In this document: one piece after another, positions 50,848 through 60,418 of the stretch
How positions within the stretch are numbered: position 1 is the first letter of the stretch
Layout of the letters: each line of letters begins with the position of its first letter
From: Streptomyces sp.
GTDB taxonomy: Bacteria; Actinomycetota; Actinomycetes; Streptomycetales; Streptomycetaceae
Direction of reading: 5' to 3'
NCBI RefSeq assembly: GCF_019510245.1
Contig: NZ_JAEKKT010000114.1
Span: forward strand, 104,248-168,247
Length of the DNA: 64,000 nucleotides
Program-made: the position numbers and the translations under genes
The notes under the pieces: model-generated
What the model was told of the DNA's origin: nothing
Database searches by the model: none
What the model saw: only the letters and a program-made list of their open reading frames with translations

Positions 50848-51723
50848 ATGCGCAACCCGTCGCGTCGCACGGTGCCAGCCTCGGCCCTGGGGGCGGCGGT
50901 GACCACCCCGCCGACCCCGGGAGCGACCGGGAGACTGCGTGCCCTGGAGCGCGAACGCGGGGCCCGGCTGGGGGTGTTCGCCCGGGACACCGCCTCGGGG
51001 GCGCGGCTCGGGTACCGGTCCGGCGAACTCTTCCCGATGCGCTCGGTGCACAAGCCGCTCGCGGTCGCCGCTGTCCTGCGCGACCTCGGTGAGGACGTGC
51101 TCGGCGAGGTGGTGCACTACGACGAGAGCGATGTGGAGCGGGCGGGCGGCGCCCCGGTCACCGGAAAACCGGAGAATCTCGCCGCGGGAATGACCGTCGC
51201 GGAGTTGTGCGGAGCGTCGATCTCGTCCAGCGACAACACGGCGGCCAACCTGTTGCTGGAGCAACTGGGCGGGCCGGTGGCGGTGACGAGGCTGTGCCGT
51301 TCGCTCGGGGACGGGGTGACGCGCCTGGACCGGTGGGAGCCGGAGCTGAACTCGGCGGAGCCGGGGCGGGTCACCGACACCACCACTCCCCTGGCCATCG
51401 CCACGACCTACGCGAAGCTGACGGTCGGTCACGCCCTGAACGGTGGCGACCGGCGGCGGCTCACCGGCCGGCTGCTCGCCAACACCACGGGCGGCGAACG
51501 GATCCGCGCCGGGCTGCCCGGCGACTGGACGGTCGGCGACAAAACCGGAACGGGCGGCTACGGCACCGCCAACGATGTCGCGATCGCCTGGCCGCCGGGC
51601 CGCGCGCCGCTCGTCGTGGCCGTCCTCTCCACCCACGCCGACGCCGCCGCCGAGGCCGACTCCGCGCTGGTCAGGAAGGCCGCAGCGATCGTGGCGGACG
51701 CCTTCGGGCGGGGCGGCGCATAA
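50848..51723 (+). CDS. Class A beta-lactamase
   Basis: 291 residues from ATG 50848, with GAAGGAG 5 nt upstream. The four class A motifs are present: S66-V-H-K69 (the catalytic Ser and Lys), SDN (in SISSSDNTAAN), E-P-E-L-N of the omega loop and KTG (DKTGTGGYG). It hydrolyses beta-lactams with an acyl-enzyme. Two points are odd: the residues around the catalytic Ser read MRSVHK instead of the common MCSTFK, and the N-terminal signal (PSRRTVPASALGAAV) is short and weakly hydrophobic, so export is uncertain. It stands alone; no BlaI/BlaR-type regulator is near. Confidence 0.92.
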   Translation: MRNPSRRTVPASALGAAVTTPPTPGATGRLRALERERGARLGVFARDTASGARLGYRSGELFPMRSVHKPLAVAAVLRDLGEDVLGEVVHYDESDVERAGGAPVTGKPENLAAGMTVAELCGASISSSDNTAANLLLEQLGGPVAVTRLCRSLGDGVTRLDRWEPELNSAEPGRVTDTTTPLAIATTYAKLTVGHALNGGDRRRLTGRLLANTTGGERIRAGLPGDWTVGDKTGTGGYGTANDVAIAWPPGRAPLVVAVLSTHADAAAEADSALVRKAAAIVADAFGRGGA

Positions 51724-51793
51724 GATCGTTCACAGCCGGAACACAGCAAGTCACCTTCCCGGCAGCGGGTTTTCCGCGATGAGACCGGAACCG

Positions 51794-51823
51794 TTCTGTT
51801 TCGATCACGAACTCTCGTATAGT
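51794..51823 (+). promoter_or_regulatory. Promoter of the conservon operon
   Basis: A near-consensus -10 TATAGT (51818-51823) with TTCTGT (51794-51799) 18 bp upstream. It lies 80 bp before cvnA, the first of at least five overlapping genes. Confidence 0.5.
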
Positions 51824-51903
51824 GACGCCCAGTTCAGCACCGTGCGTCACAACTCCTTCACCGGACTCACATCCCTACCTGCTCCGAGGACCAGACCGGA
51901 CCG

Positions 51904-53472
51904 ATGACCGCGCCCACGCATCCCGGCGAACGACCTGCCCTCCGTACGCTCGTTCCCACCTTCGCGCTGACCGCGGTGGTGTCGGCCCTCGCGGTCGTCG
52001 CCGCGGCGACCGCCGCCCCGGCCTCGGTACGCGCGCCCCTCACCCTCGGCGCGAGTGCGGCCGCCCTGCTGCTGTGCGCGGCGGTGACCTGGGCCGTGCA
52101 CGCGGCGCGGGCCGCCCGCGCCGCCCGGCGCCGGCTGGAGACGGTGAGCCAGGACATCGGGCGACTGCTCCAGCAGCAGGCCCGGACCACCGAGGAGGCG
52201 CGCCAGGAGCAGCAGCGGCTGATCGACGAACTGGCGCAGCAACGCAGCGAGTTCGCCGAGTCCCTCGAGCAGGAGCGGGCGCGCGTCCACCAGGACAGCG
52301 GCCAGGAACTGGACTGGTACCAGCAGGAGAACGCCCGGCTCACCACCGAACTGGCGCGCGCCCTGCGGGAACGCGCCGCCGCGATCGCCGCCGCCGGCAA
52401 CGCGGCCGGGCGGATGCAGGCCCTGGCCACCGCCACCCTCGCCGACCTGCGGGCCATGGAGGACCGGCACACCGACGAGGACGTGCTCGCCGACCTGCTC
52501 CAGCTCGACCACCGCACCGCCCAGGCGGGCCGGCTCGCCGATTCCATCGCCGTGCTCACCGGGGCGCGTTCCGGCCGCCGCTGGGCGCGTCCGATCAGCA
52601 TGGAGTCGATCCTGCGCGGCGCGATGGGCCGCATCAGCGGCTACCGCCGGGTGCGCGTGCACTCGGTGAGCGAGACGGCCGTCGCCGGCCACGCCGCCGA
52701 GGGCGTCATGCACGCGCTGGCCGAACTCCTCGACAACGCGGCCAACTTCTCGCCCCCCACGGCCGAGGTCCACGTGTACGTGGAGGAGGTGCCGGCCGGG
52801 GTCATCGTCTCCGTGGAGGACAGCGGGCTGGTGATGGGCGACGTGCAGCTGCGCCGTGCCGAGCGGGCGGTCGCCGGTGACAGCACCGAGCTCGGCGGTC
52901 TGACCGGCACCCGGCTGGGGCTCGCAGTGGTGGGCCGGCTGGCCCGCAAGCACGGTCTGAAGGTGTCCTTCCGGCCGTCGGCGCGCGGTGGCACCGGGGT
53001 GCTCATGCTGGTCCCGCAGGACCTCCTGACCCGCCCGGTCGCCGACGAACCCGCGGCCGCTGCGGAGCCGGCGACGGAGCCGGCCCAGCCGGTGCCGGCC
53101 GCCGCGGACCCCGTACCGGTGCACGAGTCCGCCGCCGAGCCGGACGAGGACGAGGACGGGCCCACCGGGCTGCCCCGGCGGCGCCGCGGCCGGACCCTCG
53201 CCGAGGCCGAGCGCCGGTCGGCGCCCCAGCCCGCGGAGCCGCGCCCTGCGCCCGCCGCCGCGGACGCCCGGGTCCGTGCCGCCCGCTTCAACAGCTTCCG
53301 GCAGGCCGTCCGCCCGGCCGCGCACGACTCGGACTCCGCCGCGGCCGACGTACCGGCCGCCCCGCACGCCCCCACCCCCGCGCACGACCCGGTCCCCGCA
53401 CCCCACCCGGAGTCCGGTCCAGAGCTCACGTCCCACCCGCACGCGTACCCGGAAGGCGACCCCACTTCATGA
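51904..53472 (+). CDS. cvnA: Conservon sensor-type ATPase (CvnA)
   Basis: 522 residues: two N-terminal membrane helices (about 17-37 and 45-68), a long coiled coil with a Glu/Gln-rich helix (about 75-165), a GHKL ATPase domain (about 230-370; AELLDNAANFSPP, VEDSGLVMG, GTRLGLAVVGRLARKHG) and a disordered Pro/Ala tail of about 130 residues. It lacks the phosphoacceptor His of ordinary kinases, as is usual for CvnA. With CvnB, C and D it forms a membrane complex resembling eukaryotic G-protein-coupled receptor signalling. The stop overlaps the next start (ATGA). Confidence 0.92.
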   Translation: MTAPTHPGERPALRTLVPTFALTAVVSALAVVAAATAAPASVRAPLTLGASAAALLLCAAVTWAVHAARAARAARRRLETVSQDIGRLLQQQARTTEEARQEQQRLIDELAQQRSEFAESLEQERARVHQDSGQELDWYQQENARLTTELARALRERAAAIAAAGNAAGRMQALATATLADLRAMEDRHTDEDVLADLLQLDHRTAQAGRLADSIAVLTGARSGRRWARPISMESILRGAMGRISGYRRVRVHSVSETAVAGHAAEGVMHALAELLDNAANFSPPTAEVHVYVEEVPAGVIVSVEDSGLVMGDVQLRRAERAVAGDSTELGGLTGTRLGLAVVGRLARKHGLKVSFRPSARGGTGVLMLVPQDLLTRPVADEPAAAAEPATEPAQPVPAAADPVPVHESAAEPDEDEDGPTGLPRRRRGRTLAEAERRSAPQPAEPRPAPAAADARVRAARFNSFRQAVRPAAHDSDSAAADVPAAPHAPTPAHDPVPAPHPESGPELTSHPHAYPEGDPTS

Positions 53473-53876
53473 CCGGCAGGACCACCGCCGACTCCAAGCT
53501 CACCTGGCTCATCGAAGGCCTTCTGGAGCGCACCCCGGGCGCGCGGCACGCCCTCGTGCTGTCCCGCGACGGACTGAAGCTGTGCCGTACCCCGGAGCTC
53601 TCCGTCGACCAGGCCGACCAGCTCGCGGCGATCGCCGCCGGCATCCAGTCGCTGTCGCACGGGGCGTCCGTCGAGTTCGGCGACGGCACCGGCGGCGTGC
53701 GGTCCGCGATGACCGAGTTCTACGGGGGCGTGCTGTTCATCGTGGAGGCCGGCGAGGGCGCCCATCTGGCCGTGGTGACCAGCGAGGACGCCGACCCCGG
53801 GCTGGTCGGGCACAACATGAGCGAACTGGTCGAGCAGCTCGGCGAGCACCTGACCGCGCAGCCCCGTACGTCATGA
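53469..53876 (+). CDS. cvnB: Roadblock/LC7 protein (CvnB)
   Basis: 135 residues, one roadblock/LC7 domain (LTWLIEGLLERTPGARHALV, LVLSRDGL, FYGGVLFIVEAG, LAVVTSEDADPGLV). In conservons CvnB binds CvnA and CvnD and probably regulates the GTPase. Starts and stops overlap both neighbours by four bases, so the four proteins are made in equal measure. Confidence 0.94.
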   Translation: MTGRTTADSKLTWLIEGLLERTPGARHALVLSRDGLKLCRTPELSVDQADQLAAIAAGIQSLSHGASVEFGDGTGGVRSAMTEFYGGVLFIVEAGEGAHLAVVTSEDADPGLVGHNMSELVEQLGEHLTAQPRTS

Positions 53877-54220
53877 GCCGCCCGGGCAGGGACGACGCGC
53901 CCGACCGCCTGTACACCATCACCGGCGGCCGCAGCGGCACCGGCCCCGACAGCCCCTTCGACCTGGTCACCCTGGTCGTCGCCGAGTCGGAGCCGACGCC
54001 CGGCATGCAGTCGGAGCACGTGGCGATCCTGCGCCTGGCCGAGTTCCCGACCTCGGTGGTGGAGCTCGCCGCGGAGCTGAAGCTGCCGGTGAGCATCACC
54101 AAGATCCTGCTGGGCGACCTGCAGGCGGCCGGCCGGGTCAGCGCCCGCCACCCCTACCGGCCGGCCATCACCGACCCCGACATCCTGGAGCAGGTGCTCG
54201 TTGGACTCCGCAACCTCTGA
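53873..54220 (+). CDS. cvnC: DUF742 protein (CvnC)
   Basis: 115 residues with the DUF742 layout: RLYTITGGRSG, FDLVTLVVA, then a winged-helix-like half (HVAILRLAEFPTSVVELAA, LPVSITKILLGDL) and an ILEQVLVGLRNL end. Part of the conservon complex; may bind DNA or another partner. Overlaps cvnB by 4 bp and cvnD by 20 bp. Confidence 0.92.
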   Translation: MSRPGRDDAPDRLYTITGGRSGTGPDSPFDLVTLVVAESEPTPGMQSEHVAILRLAEFPTSVVELAAELKLPVSITKILLGDLQAAGRVSARHPYRPAITDPDILEQVLVGLRNL

Positions 54221-54827
54221 CGTGCGCACCCCCTTGGGTGCCTCCGCCGACCACGGTTTCAAGATCGTGGTCGTGGGCGGCTTCGGCGTCGGCAAGACCA
54301 CCCTGGTCCGCTCGGTCAGCGAGATCCGTCCCCTCAACACCGAGGAGACGATGACCCAGGCCGGCGAGGGGGTCGACGACATCCGGGAGGTGCGCGGCAA
54401 GTCCGCGACCACCGTCGCCTTCGACTTCGGCCGGATCACCCTGGACGCGCGCAACGTGCTGTACCTGTTCGGGGCGCCTGGCCAGGAGCGGTTCTGGTTC
54501 CTGTGGGACCGGCTGTTCTCCGGCACCCTCGGCGCGGTCGTGCTCGTCGACACCCGGCGGATCGGCGACTCCTGGTACGCCATCGACCGGCTGGAGAGGC
54601 ACGGCACCCCGTTCATCGTGGCCTGCAACGACTTCGGCGGCCCCGTGCACACGCCGCGGGACGTCCGGCACGCCCTCGACCTGGACCCGCACGTCCCGCT
54701 GGTCAACTGCGACGCCCGCTCCCGGGAGTCCGGCAAGCAGGTGCTGATCACTCTCGTCCAGCACGTCAAGAACCGGTACGCCGGCCCGTCCGCGCCGGCG
54801 GACCTGCCCCGACAGGAGTTCGTGTGA
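54201..54827 (+). CDS. cvnD: Conservon GTPase (CvnD)
   Basis: 208 residues from TTG 54201, which overlaps cvnC by 20 bp. A Ras-like ATP/GTP-binding domain: P-loop GGFGVGKTT, switch region with TMTQAGEG, G3 motif FGAPGQERFWF, and a G4 motif reading ACNDFGG instead of NKxD. Altered G4 motifs are usual in this family (MglA/CvnD). It acts as the molecular switch of the complex. Confidence 0.93.
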   Translation: MDSATSDVRTPLGASADHGFKIVVVGGFGVGKTTLVRSVSEIRPLNTEETMTQAGEGVDDIREVRGKSATTVAFDFGRITLDARNVLYLFGAPGQERFWFLWDRLFSGTLGAVVLVDTRRIGDSWYAIDRLERHGTPFIVACNDFGGPVHTPRDVRHALDLDPHVPLVNCDARSRESGKQVLITLVQHVKNRYAGPSAPADLPRQEFV

Positions 54828-56032
54828 CCCCCGATGCCGTGCCGCTCGGCGGCCCCCGGTTCCAGACCGAACCGGCGCGCCTGTACCGCGAGATGCGGCG
54901 CGACCACGGCGCCGTCACCCCCGTCGTGCTCGACGGGGACGTGCCGGCCTGGCTGGTGGTCGGCTACCGCGAGCTGCACCAGGTGACCGGGGACCCGGTG
55001 CTGTTCAGCCGGGACTCGGAGCTGTGGAACCAGTGGGACGTGATCCCCGACGACTGGCCGCTGCTGCCGATGATCGGCCGCAAGCAGCCCTCGATCCTCT
55101 ACACGGTCGGCGAGCGGCACCGTGAGCGGGCCGGGATGATCAGCGACGCGCTGGAGGCCGTCGACCCGTTCGAACTGCGCGGTCACGCCGAGCGGTTCGC
55201 GGACGAGCTGATCGACGGCCTGTGCACCAGCGGCGAGGCGGACCTGATCGGCCAGTACGCGATGCTGCTGCCGGTGCGGGTCCTGGCCAGGCTGTACGGG
55301 TTCCCCGACGAGGAGGGTCCCGGCCTGGTCACCGCGCTCAACGACATGATCGACGGGCGCGAGCGGGCGATCGCCGGGCAGCAGCATCTGGGCTCGTCCA
55401 TGGCGCAGTTGCTGGCCGACCGGAAGGCGGACCCGGCCGACGACGTCGTGTCGCGGATGCTCCGGAACGAGAGCGGCTTCACCGACGAAGAGATCATGCA
55501 GGACCTGATGGTCATGATGGCGGCCGGGCACCAGCCGACCGCCGACTGGATCGGCAACTCGCTGCGCCTGATGCTCACCGACGACCGGTTCGCCGCCTCC
55601 CTGTTCGGCGGCCGCAACAGTGTCGCCGAGGCGATGAACGAGGTGCTGTGGGAGGACACCCCCAGCCAGAACATCGCCGGCCGCTGGGCGTCCCGCGACA
55701 CCCAGCTGGGCGGCCGCCGGATCCGCGCCGGTGACCTGCTGATCCTGGGTCTGCAGGGCGCCAACTCCGATCCGCAGGTGCGCACCGACGCGGCCGCGCT
55801 GACCGGCGGCAACAACGCGCACTTCTCCTTCGGGCACGGCGAGCACCGCTGCCCGTTCCCCGCCCAGGAGGTCGCCGAGGTGGTCGCGCGGACCGGTATC
55901 GAGGTCGTCCTCGACCGGCTCCCGGACATCGACCTCGCGGTGCCCGCCGACTCCCTCACCCGGCGGCCCTCGCCGTGGCTGCGGGGGCTGACCGAACTGC
56001 CCGTCAGGTTCACGCCCGTACCCGCCCTCTGA
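54824..56032 (+). CDS. cvnE: Cytochrome P450, CYP157 family (conservon gene 5)
   Basis: 402 residues from GTG 54824, overlapping the cvnD stop (GTGA). Heme ligand loop FSFGHGEHRCP is normal. The K-helix, where ExxR is otherwise nearly invariant, reads NEVLWEDTP, so the Arg is missing; this is the known peculiarity of CYP157 enzymes. The I-helix reads MAAGHQPTAD, with Gln at the usual acidic position of the proton-relay pair. It should bind heme, but its oxygen activation may be unusual or absent. Its place in the conservon links it to the signalling complex. Confidence 0.9.
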   Translation: MTPDAVPLGGPRFQTEPARLYREMRRDHGAVTPVVLDGDVPAWLVVGYRELHQVTGDPVLFSRDSELWNQWDVIPDDWPLLPMIGRKQPSILYTVGERHRERAGMISDALEAVDPFELRGHAERFADELIDGLCTSGEADLIGQYAMLLPVRVLARLYGFPDEEGPGLVTALNDMIDGRERAIAGQQHLGSSMAQLLADRKADPADDVVSRMLRNESGFTDEEIMQDLMVMMAAGHQPTADWIGNSLRLMLTDDRFAASLFGGRNSVAEAMNEVLWEDTPSQNIAGRWASRDTQLGGRRIRAGDLLILGLQGANSDPQVRTDAAALTGGNNAHFSFGHGEHRCPFPAQEVAEVVARTGIEVVLDRLPDIDLAVPADSLTRRPSPWLRGLTELPVRFTPVPAL

Positions 56033-56112
56033 TCCGCACCTCCGCATCGACAGACCGGCGCAGCACACCGAATGGCGCAGTTACCCGACCCTGCCCTGGG
56101 AGGCACGTCACG

Positions 56113-57339
56113 ATGACGACCGGTACCGGACAAGCCCGGATCGCCCTCGACCCCTTCGTCACCGACCTCGACGGCGAGAGCGCGCGGCTGCGCGCCGCCG
56201 GTCCGCTCGCGGCCGTGGAGCTGCCCGGCGGGGTGCCCGTCTGGGCGGTCACCCGGCATGCCGAGGCCAAGGCGCTGCTCACCGACCCGCGTCTGGTCAA
56301 GGACATCAACGTGTGGGGTGCCTGGCAGCGCGGGGAGATCGCGCCGGACTGGCCGCTGATCGGCCTCGCCAACCCCGGCCGTTCGATGCTGACCGTCGAC
56401 GGGGCCGACCACCGCAGGATGCGCACGCTGGTCGCGCAGGCGCTCACCCCGCGCCGGGTGGAGCAGATGCGGGAGCGGATCCAGAAGCTCACCCAGGACC
56501 TGCTGGACGCGCTCCCCGCGGACGGCGGGACCGTCGACCTCAAGGCGGCCTTCGCCTACCCGCTGCCCATGTACGTGGTCGCCGACCTGATGGGCATCGA
56601 CGAGGCCGAACTGCCCCGTCTGAAGGTGCTGTTCGAGAAGTTCTTCTCCACCCAGACCCCGCCCGCGGAGGTCATCGCGACGCTGACCGAACTGGCCGGG
56701 ATCATGGCGGCGACGGTCGCCGCCAAACGGGCCGAGCCCGGCGACGACCTCACCAGCGCACTGATCCTGGCCTCCGAGGACGGCGACCACCTCACCGACG
56801 AGGAGATCGTCTCCACCCTCCAGCTGATGGTGGCGGCCGGCCACGAGACGACGATCTCCCTGATCGTCAACGCGGTGGTCAACCTCTCCACCCACCCCGG
56901 GCAGCGCGCCAAGGTGCTCTCCGGGGAGGTGGACTGGCCGGCGGTGGTCGAGGAGACCCTGCGCTGGTCCACCCCGACCTCGCACGTGCTGATCCGGTTC
57001 GCCACCGAGGACGTGCCGGTCGGCGACAGGGTGCTCCCGGCGGGCGACGCGCTCATCGTGTCGTACGCCGCGATCGGCCGGGACGAGGAGGCGCACGGGC
57101 CGAGCGCCGGGGAGTTCGACATCACGCGGGAGTCGCCGAACCGGCACATCTCCTTCGGGCACGGCCCGCACGTCTGCCCGGGTGCGGCGCTCTCCCGGCT
57201 GGAAGCGGGCGTGGCGCTGCCCGCGCTGTACGACCGCTTCCCCGGCCTGGACCTCGCGGTACCGGCGTCCGAACTCCGCAACAAGCCGGTGGTCACCCAG
57301 AACGACCTCTTCGAGCTGCCCGTCCGGCTGAACCCCTGA
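56113..57339 (+). CDS. Cytochrome P450, CYP154 family
   Basis: 408 residues from ATG 56113. Complete P450 signatures: I-helix VAAGHETT, K-helix EETLRW (ExxR intact), heme loop FGHGPHVCPGA. CYP154 members hydroxylate steroids, macrolide precursors or aromatic compounds and are typically encoded next to CYP157 in conservons. It is 80 bp after the CYP157 gene in the same operon. Redox partners are not encoded nearby. Its 3' end touches a converging pseudogene. Confidence 0.93.
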   Translation: MTTGTGQARIALDPFVTDLDGESARLRAAGPLAAVELPGGVPVWAVTRHAEAKALLTDPRLVKDINVWGAWQRGEIAPDWPLIGLANPGRSMLTVDGADHRRMRTLVAQALTPRRVEQMRERIQKLTQDLLDALPADGGTVDLKAAFAYPLPMYVVADLMGIDEAELPRLKVLFEKFFSTQTPPAEVIATLTELAGIMAATVAAKRAEPGDDLTSALILASEDGDHLTDEEIVSTLQLMVAAGHETTISLIVNAVVNLSTHPGQRAKVLSGEVDWPAVVEETLRWSTPTSHVLIRFATEDVPVGDRVLPAGDALIVSYAAIGRDEEAHGPSAGEFDITRESPNRHISFGHGPHVCPGAALSRLEAGVALPALYDRFPGLDLAVPASELRNKPVVTQNDLFELPVRLNP

Positions 57340-58021
57340 CGGGTGCCGACGCAGTACGACCTGGCGCCCGTGCCGGCCAGCCTGCCGCCGTCGACGATCA
57401 GGTACTCGTCGCGGATCGGCCGGCCGGCCGGGACTCCAGGATCTCCCGGGTACCGGCCGCGTAACGGGCCTGCGCGGAGAGGCTGGAGCCGGAGATGTGC
57501 GGGGTCATCCCCTGGTGCGGCATGGTGCGCCAGGGGTGGTCGGCGGGTGCGGGCTGCGGGTACCGGACGTCGCCCGCGTACCCGGCCGGCCGCCCGCTGC
57601 GCAGCGCCCGGCCGACGGCGTCCCGGTCGGCGATCTGGGCCCGCGCGGTGTTGACGAGGCACGCGCCGCGCTTCATCGTGCCGAGCAGCTCGTCGCCGCA
57701 CAGGCCCTCGGTCTCCGGGTGCAGGGGCGCGTTGACCGTCACGACGTCGCAGTGCGGAGCCATGGCGGCCGCGCTCTCGTGAAAGGTCACGTTCAGCTCG
57801 CGCTCGACGGACTCGGGCAGCCGGGTGCGGTCGGTGCAGTGGAGCTTCGCGTCGAAGGGCGCGAGGCGGCGCAGCACCGCGAGCCCGATCCGGCCGGCGG
57901 CCACGGTCCCGACGTGCATGCCCTCCAGCGAAGGCTGCGAGACATGGCAGGCGGCTGCCGCCCCGGCGAAGTGCCGCTCCCGGGCGAGCGCGACGAGGTA
58001 TTCGAGCTGGCGCAGCAGCAT
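57340..58021 (-). pseudogene. LysR head fused to a formate dehydrogenase tail, frameshifted
   Basis: ATG 58021 starts a LysR helix-turn-helix (LLRQLEYLVALARERHFAG, ACHVSQPSLE), about 33 residues. It then passes, in frame, into the NAD-binding and C-terminal part of an NAD-dependent formate dehydrogenase (MHVGTVAAGRIGLAVLRRL, NAPLHPETEGL, VNTARAQIADRDAVG, HPWRTMPHQGMTPHISG). Near 57425 a shift puts the last segment (GRPIRDEYLIVDGGRLAGTG) into another frame, and the original stop is lost in the end of the P450 gene. An internal deletion joined two neighbouring genes; neither function can survive. Confidence 0.85.
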
Positions 58022-58098
58022 GCGGCCTCCGCAGAGGTCTCGGCGAGGTGTACGGCGTTCGGGTCCGGGTCCAGGTGTACTGGATCGGCGGCGCCCGT

Positions 58099-58129
58099 TT
58101 GACTTCGAGTGCTCTTGAAGTCGTAGCGT
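58099..58129 (+). promoter_or_regulatory. MerR-type promoter with 19-bp spacer and palindrome
   Basis: TTGACT (58099-58104) and TAGCGT (58124-58129) are exactly 19 bp apart. Between and overlapping them is a 22-bp imperfect palindrome (GACTTCGAGTG / CTCTTGAAGTC, 58101-58122; 9 of 11 pairs). This is the arrangement activated by MerR-family regulators, which twist overlong spacers. No merR gene is adjacent. Confidence 0.75.
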
Positions 58130-58169
58130 CCGTGAAGAGAACGAGTCAGCGGGAAAGGCTGGGAGTCAC

Positions 58170-59159
<990 letters not shown>

Positions 59160-59251
59160 GGGGCCGGACACCTCCCCGGATGCCGTGCGGCCTCCGGGGA
59201 GCCGTGCGGCTCGCGGTGGCCGGTCGACCGGCGGTGGCGCACGCTGGTGGC

Positions 59252-60412
59252 ATGGGCAAGCTGCAGATCTGTGCGACGGGGCTGCGGCGCTCGTGGCAGT
59301 CGTCGCACGCGCTGCTGCTGCTCCCTGTCCTGCTCATCGTGGTGATCACGGTGGCGGACCTCCGCTCGCCGGAGGACATCCATCTGGGCCCCGCCCTGGT
59401 CATCGCCCCGGCGCTCACCCCGTCCTTCGCAGGGCCCCGGTCGACCGCGCTGGTCGGGGCACTGGCGGTGGCCGCCCAGGTGCTGGTCGCGGTCTTCCAC
59501 GGCGGGCTGACCACCGCCAACCACGTCGTGCAGATCGTCACTCTGGTACTGCTGTCGGTGATCACGGTTGTCTACAGCGCGGTCCGTGAGCGGCGCCGTG
59601 CCCAGCTGGCGCAGGTCCGCTCGGTGGCCGAGGCCGCGCAGCACGTCCTGATGTGGCCGCTGCCCGAGCACATCGGCCCGCTGCGGATCGCCTCGCTGTA
59701 CCTGGCGGCCGAGGACGAGGCGCAGATCGGCGGTGACCTGTACGCGGCCACCCGCTGCGAAAAGGAGGTCCGGGTCCTGATCGGCGACGTCCGGGGCAAG
59801 GGCCTGTCCGCGATCGGCGAGGCGGCGCTGCTGCTGAGCGCCTTCCGGGAGTCCGCCCACCGGCATGTCACCCTGCCGGACCTCGCCACCGCCCTGGAGC
59901 AGAGCGTGCAGCGGTACGCGGCGGACCTGGAGCCCCGGGAGGAGGCCGGCGAGCGGTTCGCCACGGCGCTGCTGGTCGAGATCCCCGACCAGGACCCGGT
60001 GACCCGCATGACCAGCGCCGGTCATCCGCCGCCCCTGCTGCTGAGCCCGGGGCACGTGGTCACCGTGCCGAGCCTGCACCCGTCGCCGCCGCTCGGTGTG
60101 CCCGGGGCGGACGGCAGCGAGCACACCCTGGACGTGTTCTCGTTCGAACCCGGTGACACCCTGCTGCTGTACACCGACGGTGTCGTCGAGGCCCGGGACG
60201 CGCAGGGCCGCTTCTACCCGCTCGCGGAGCGGGTCGCGCAGTGGACGGACGCCGCTCCGGAGGCGCTGATGCACCGCATCCGGCGGGACCTGCTGGCGCA
60301 CGCCGGCGGCCGACTCGGCGACGACGCGGCCCTGATCGCCCTGCACCGCACCCCGGCCGTGCACCGCCGTCACCACCACGGCGTCCCCGGCCACGACTCG
60401 GCCCGGGCGTAG
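59252..60412 (+). CDS. Membrane-bound SpoIIE/PP2C phosphatase
   Basis: 386 residues: three to four N-terminal membrane helices (about 20-110), a linker, and a SpoIIE phosphatase domain (about 140-370) with QIGGDLYAA, IGDVRGKGLSAIGEA, TSAGHPPPLL, LLYTDGVVEARD and LGDDAALIAL. The His-rich tail (RRHHHG) is unusual. Substrate probably an anti-sigma antagonist; none is adjacent. The start lacks a strong ribosome-binding site. The 6-bp gap to the converging gene leaves no room for a separate terminator. Confidence 0.88.
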   Translation: MGKLQICATGLRRSWQSSHALLLLPVLLIVVITVADLRSPEDIHLGPALVIAPALTPSFAGPRSTALVGALAVAAQVLVAVFHGGLTTANHVVQIVTLVLLSVITVVYSAVRERRRAQLAQVRSVAEAAQHVLMWPLPEHIGPLRIASLYLAAEDEAQIGGDLYAATRCEKEVRVLIGDVRGKGLSAIGEAALLLSAFRESAHRHVTLPDLATALEQSVQRYAADLEPREEAGERFATALLVEIPDQDPVTRMTSAGHPPPLLLSPGHVVTVPSLHPSPPLGVPGADGSEHTLDVFSFEPGDTLLLYTDGVVEARDAQGRFYPLAERVAQWTDAAPEALMHRIRRDLLAHAGGRLGDDAALIALHRTPAVHRRHHHGVPGHDSARA

Positions 60413-60418
60413 CGGACT

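Noticed and set aside
51904..57339. A secondary-metabolite cluster with P450 tailoring enzymes
   Set aside because: There are no synthases or precursor genes; the overlapping sensor ATPase, roadblock, DUF742, GTPase and P450 order is a conservon.
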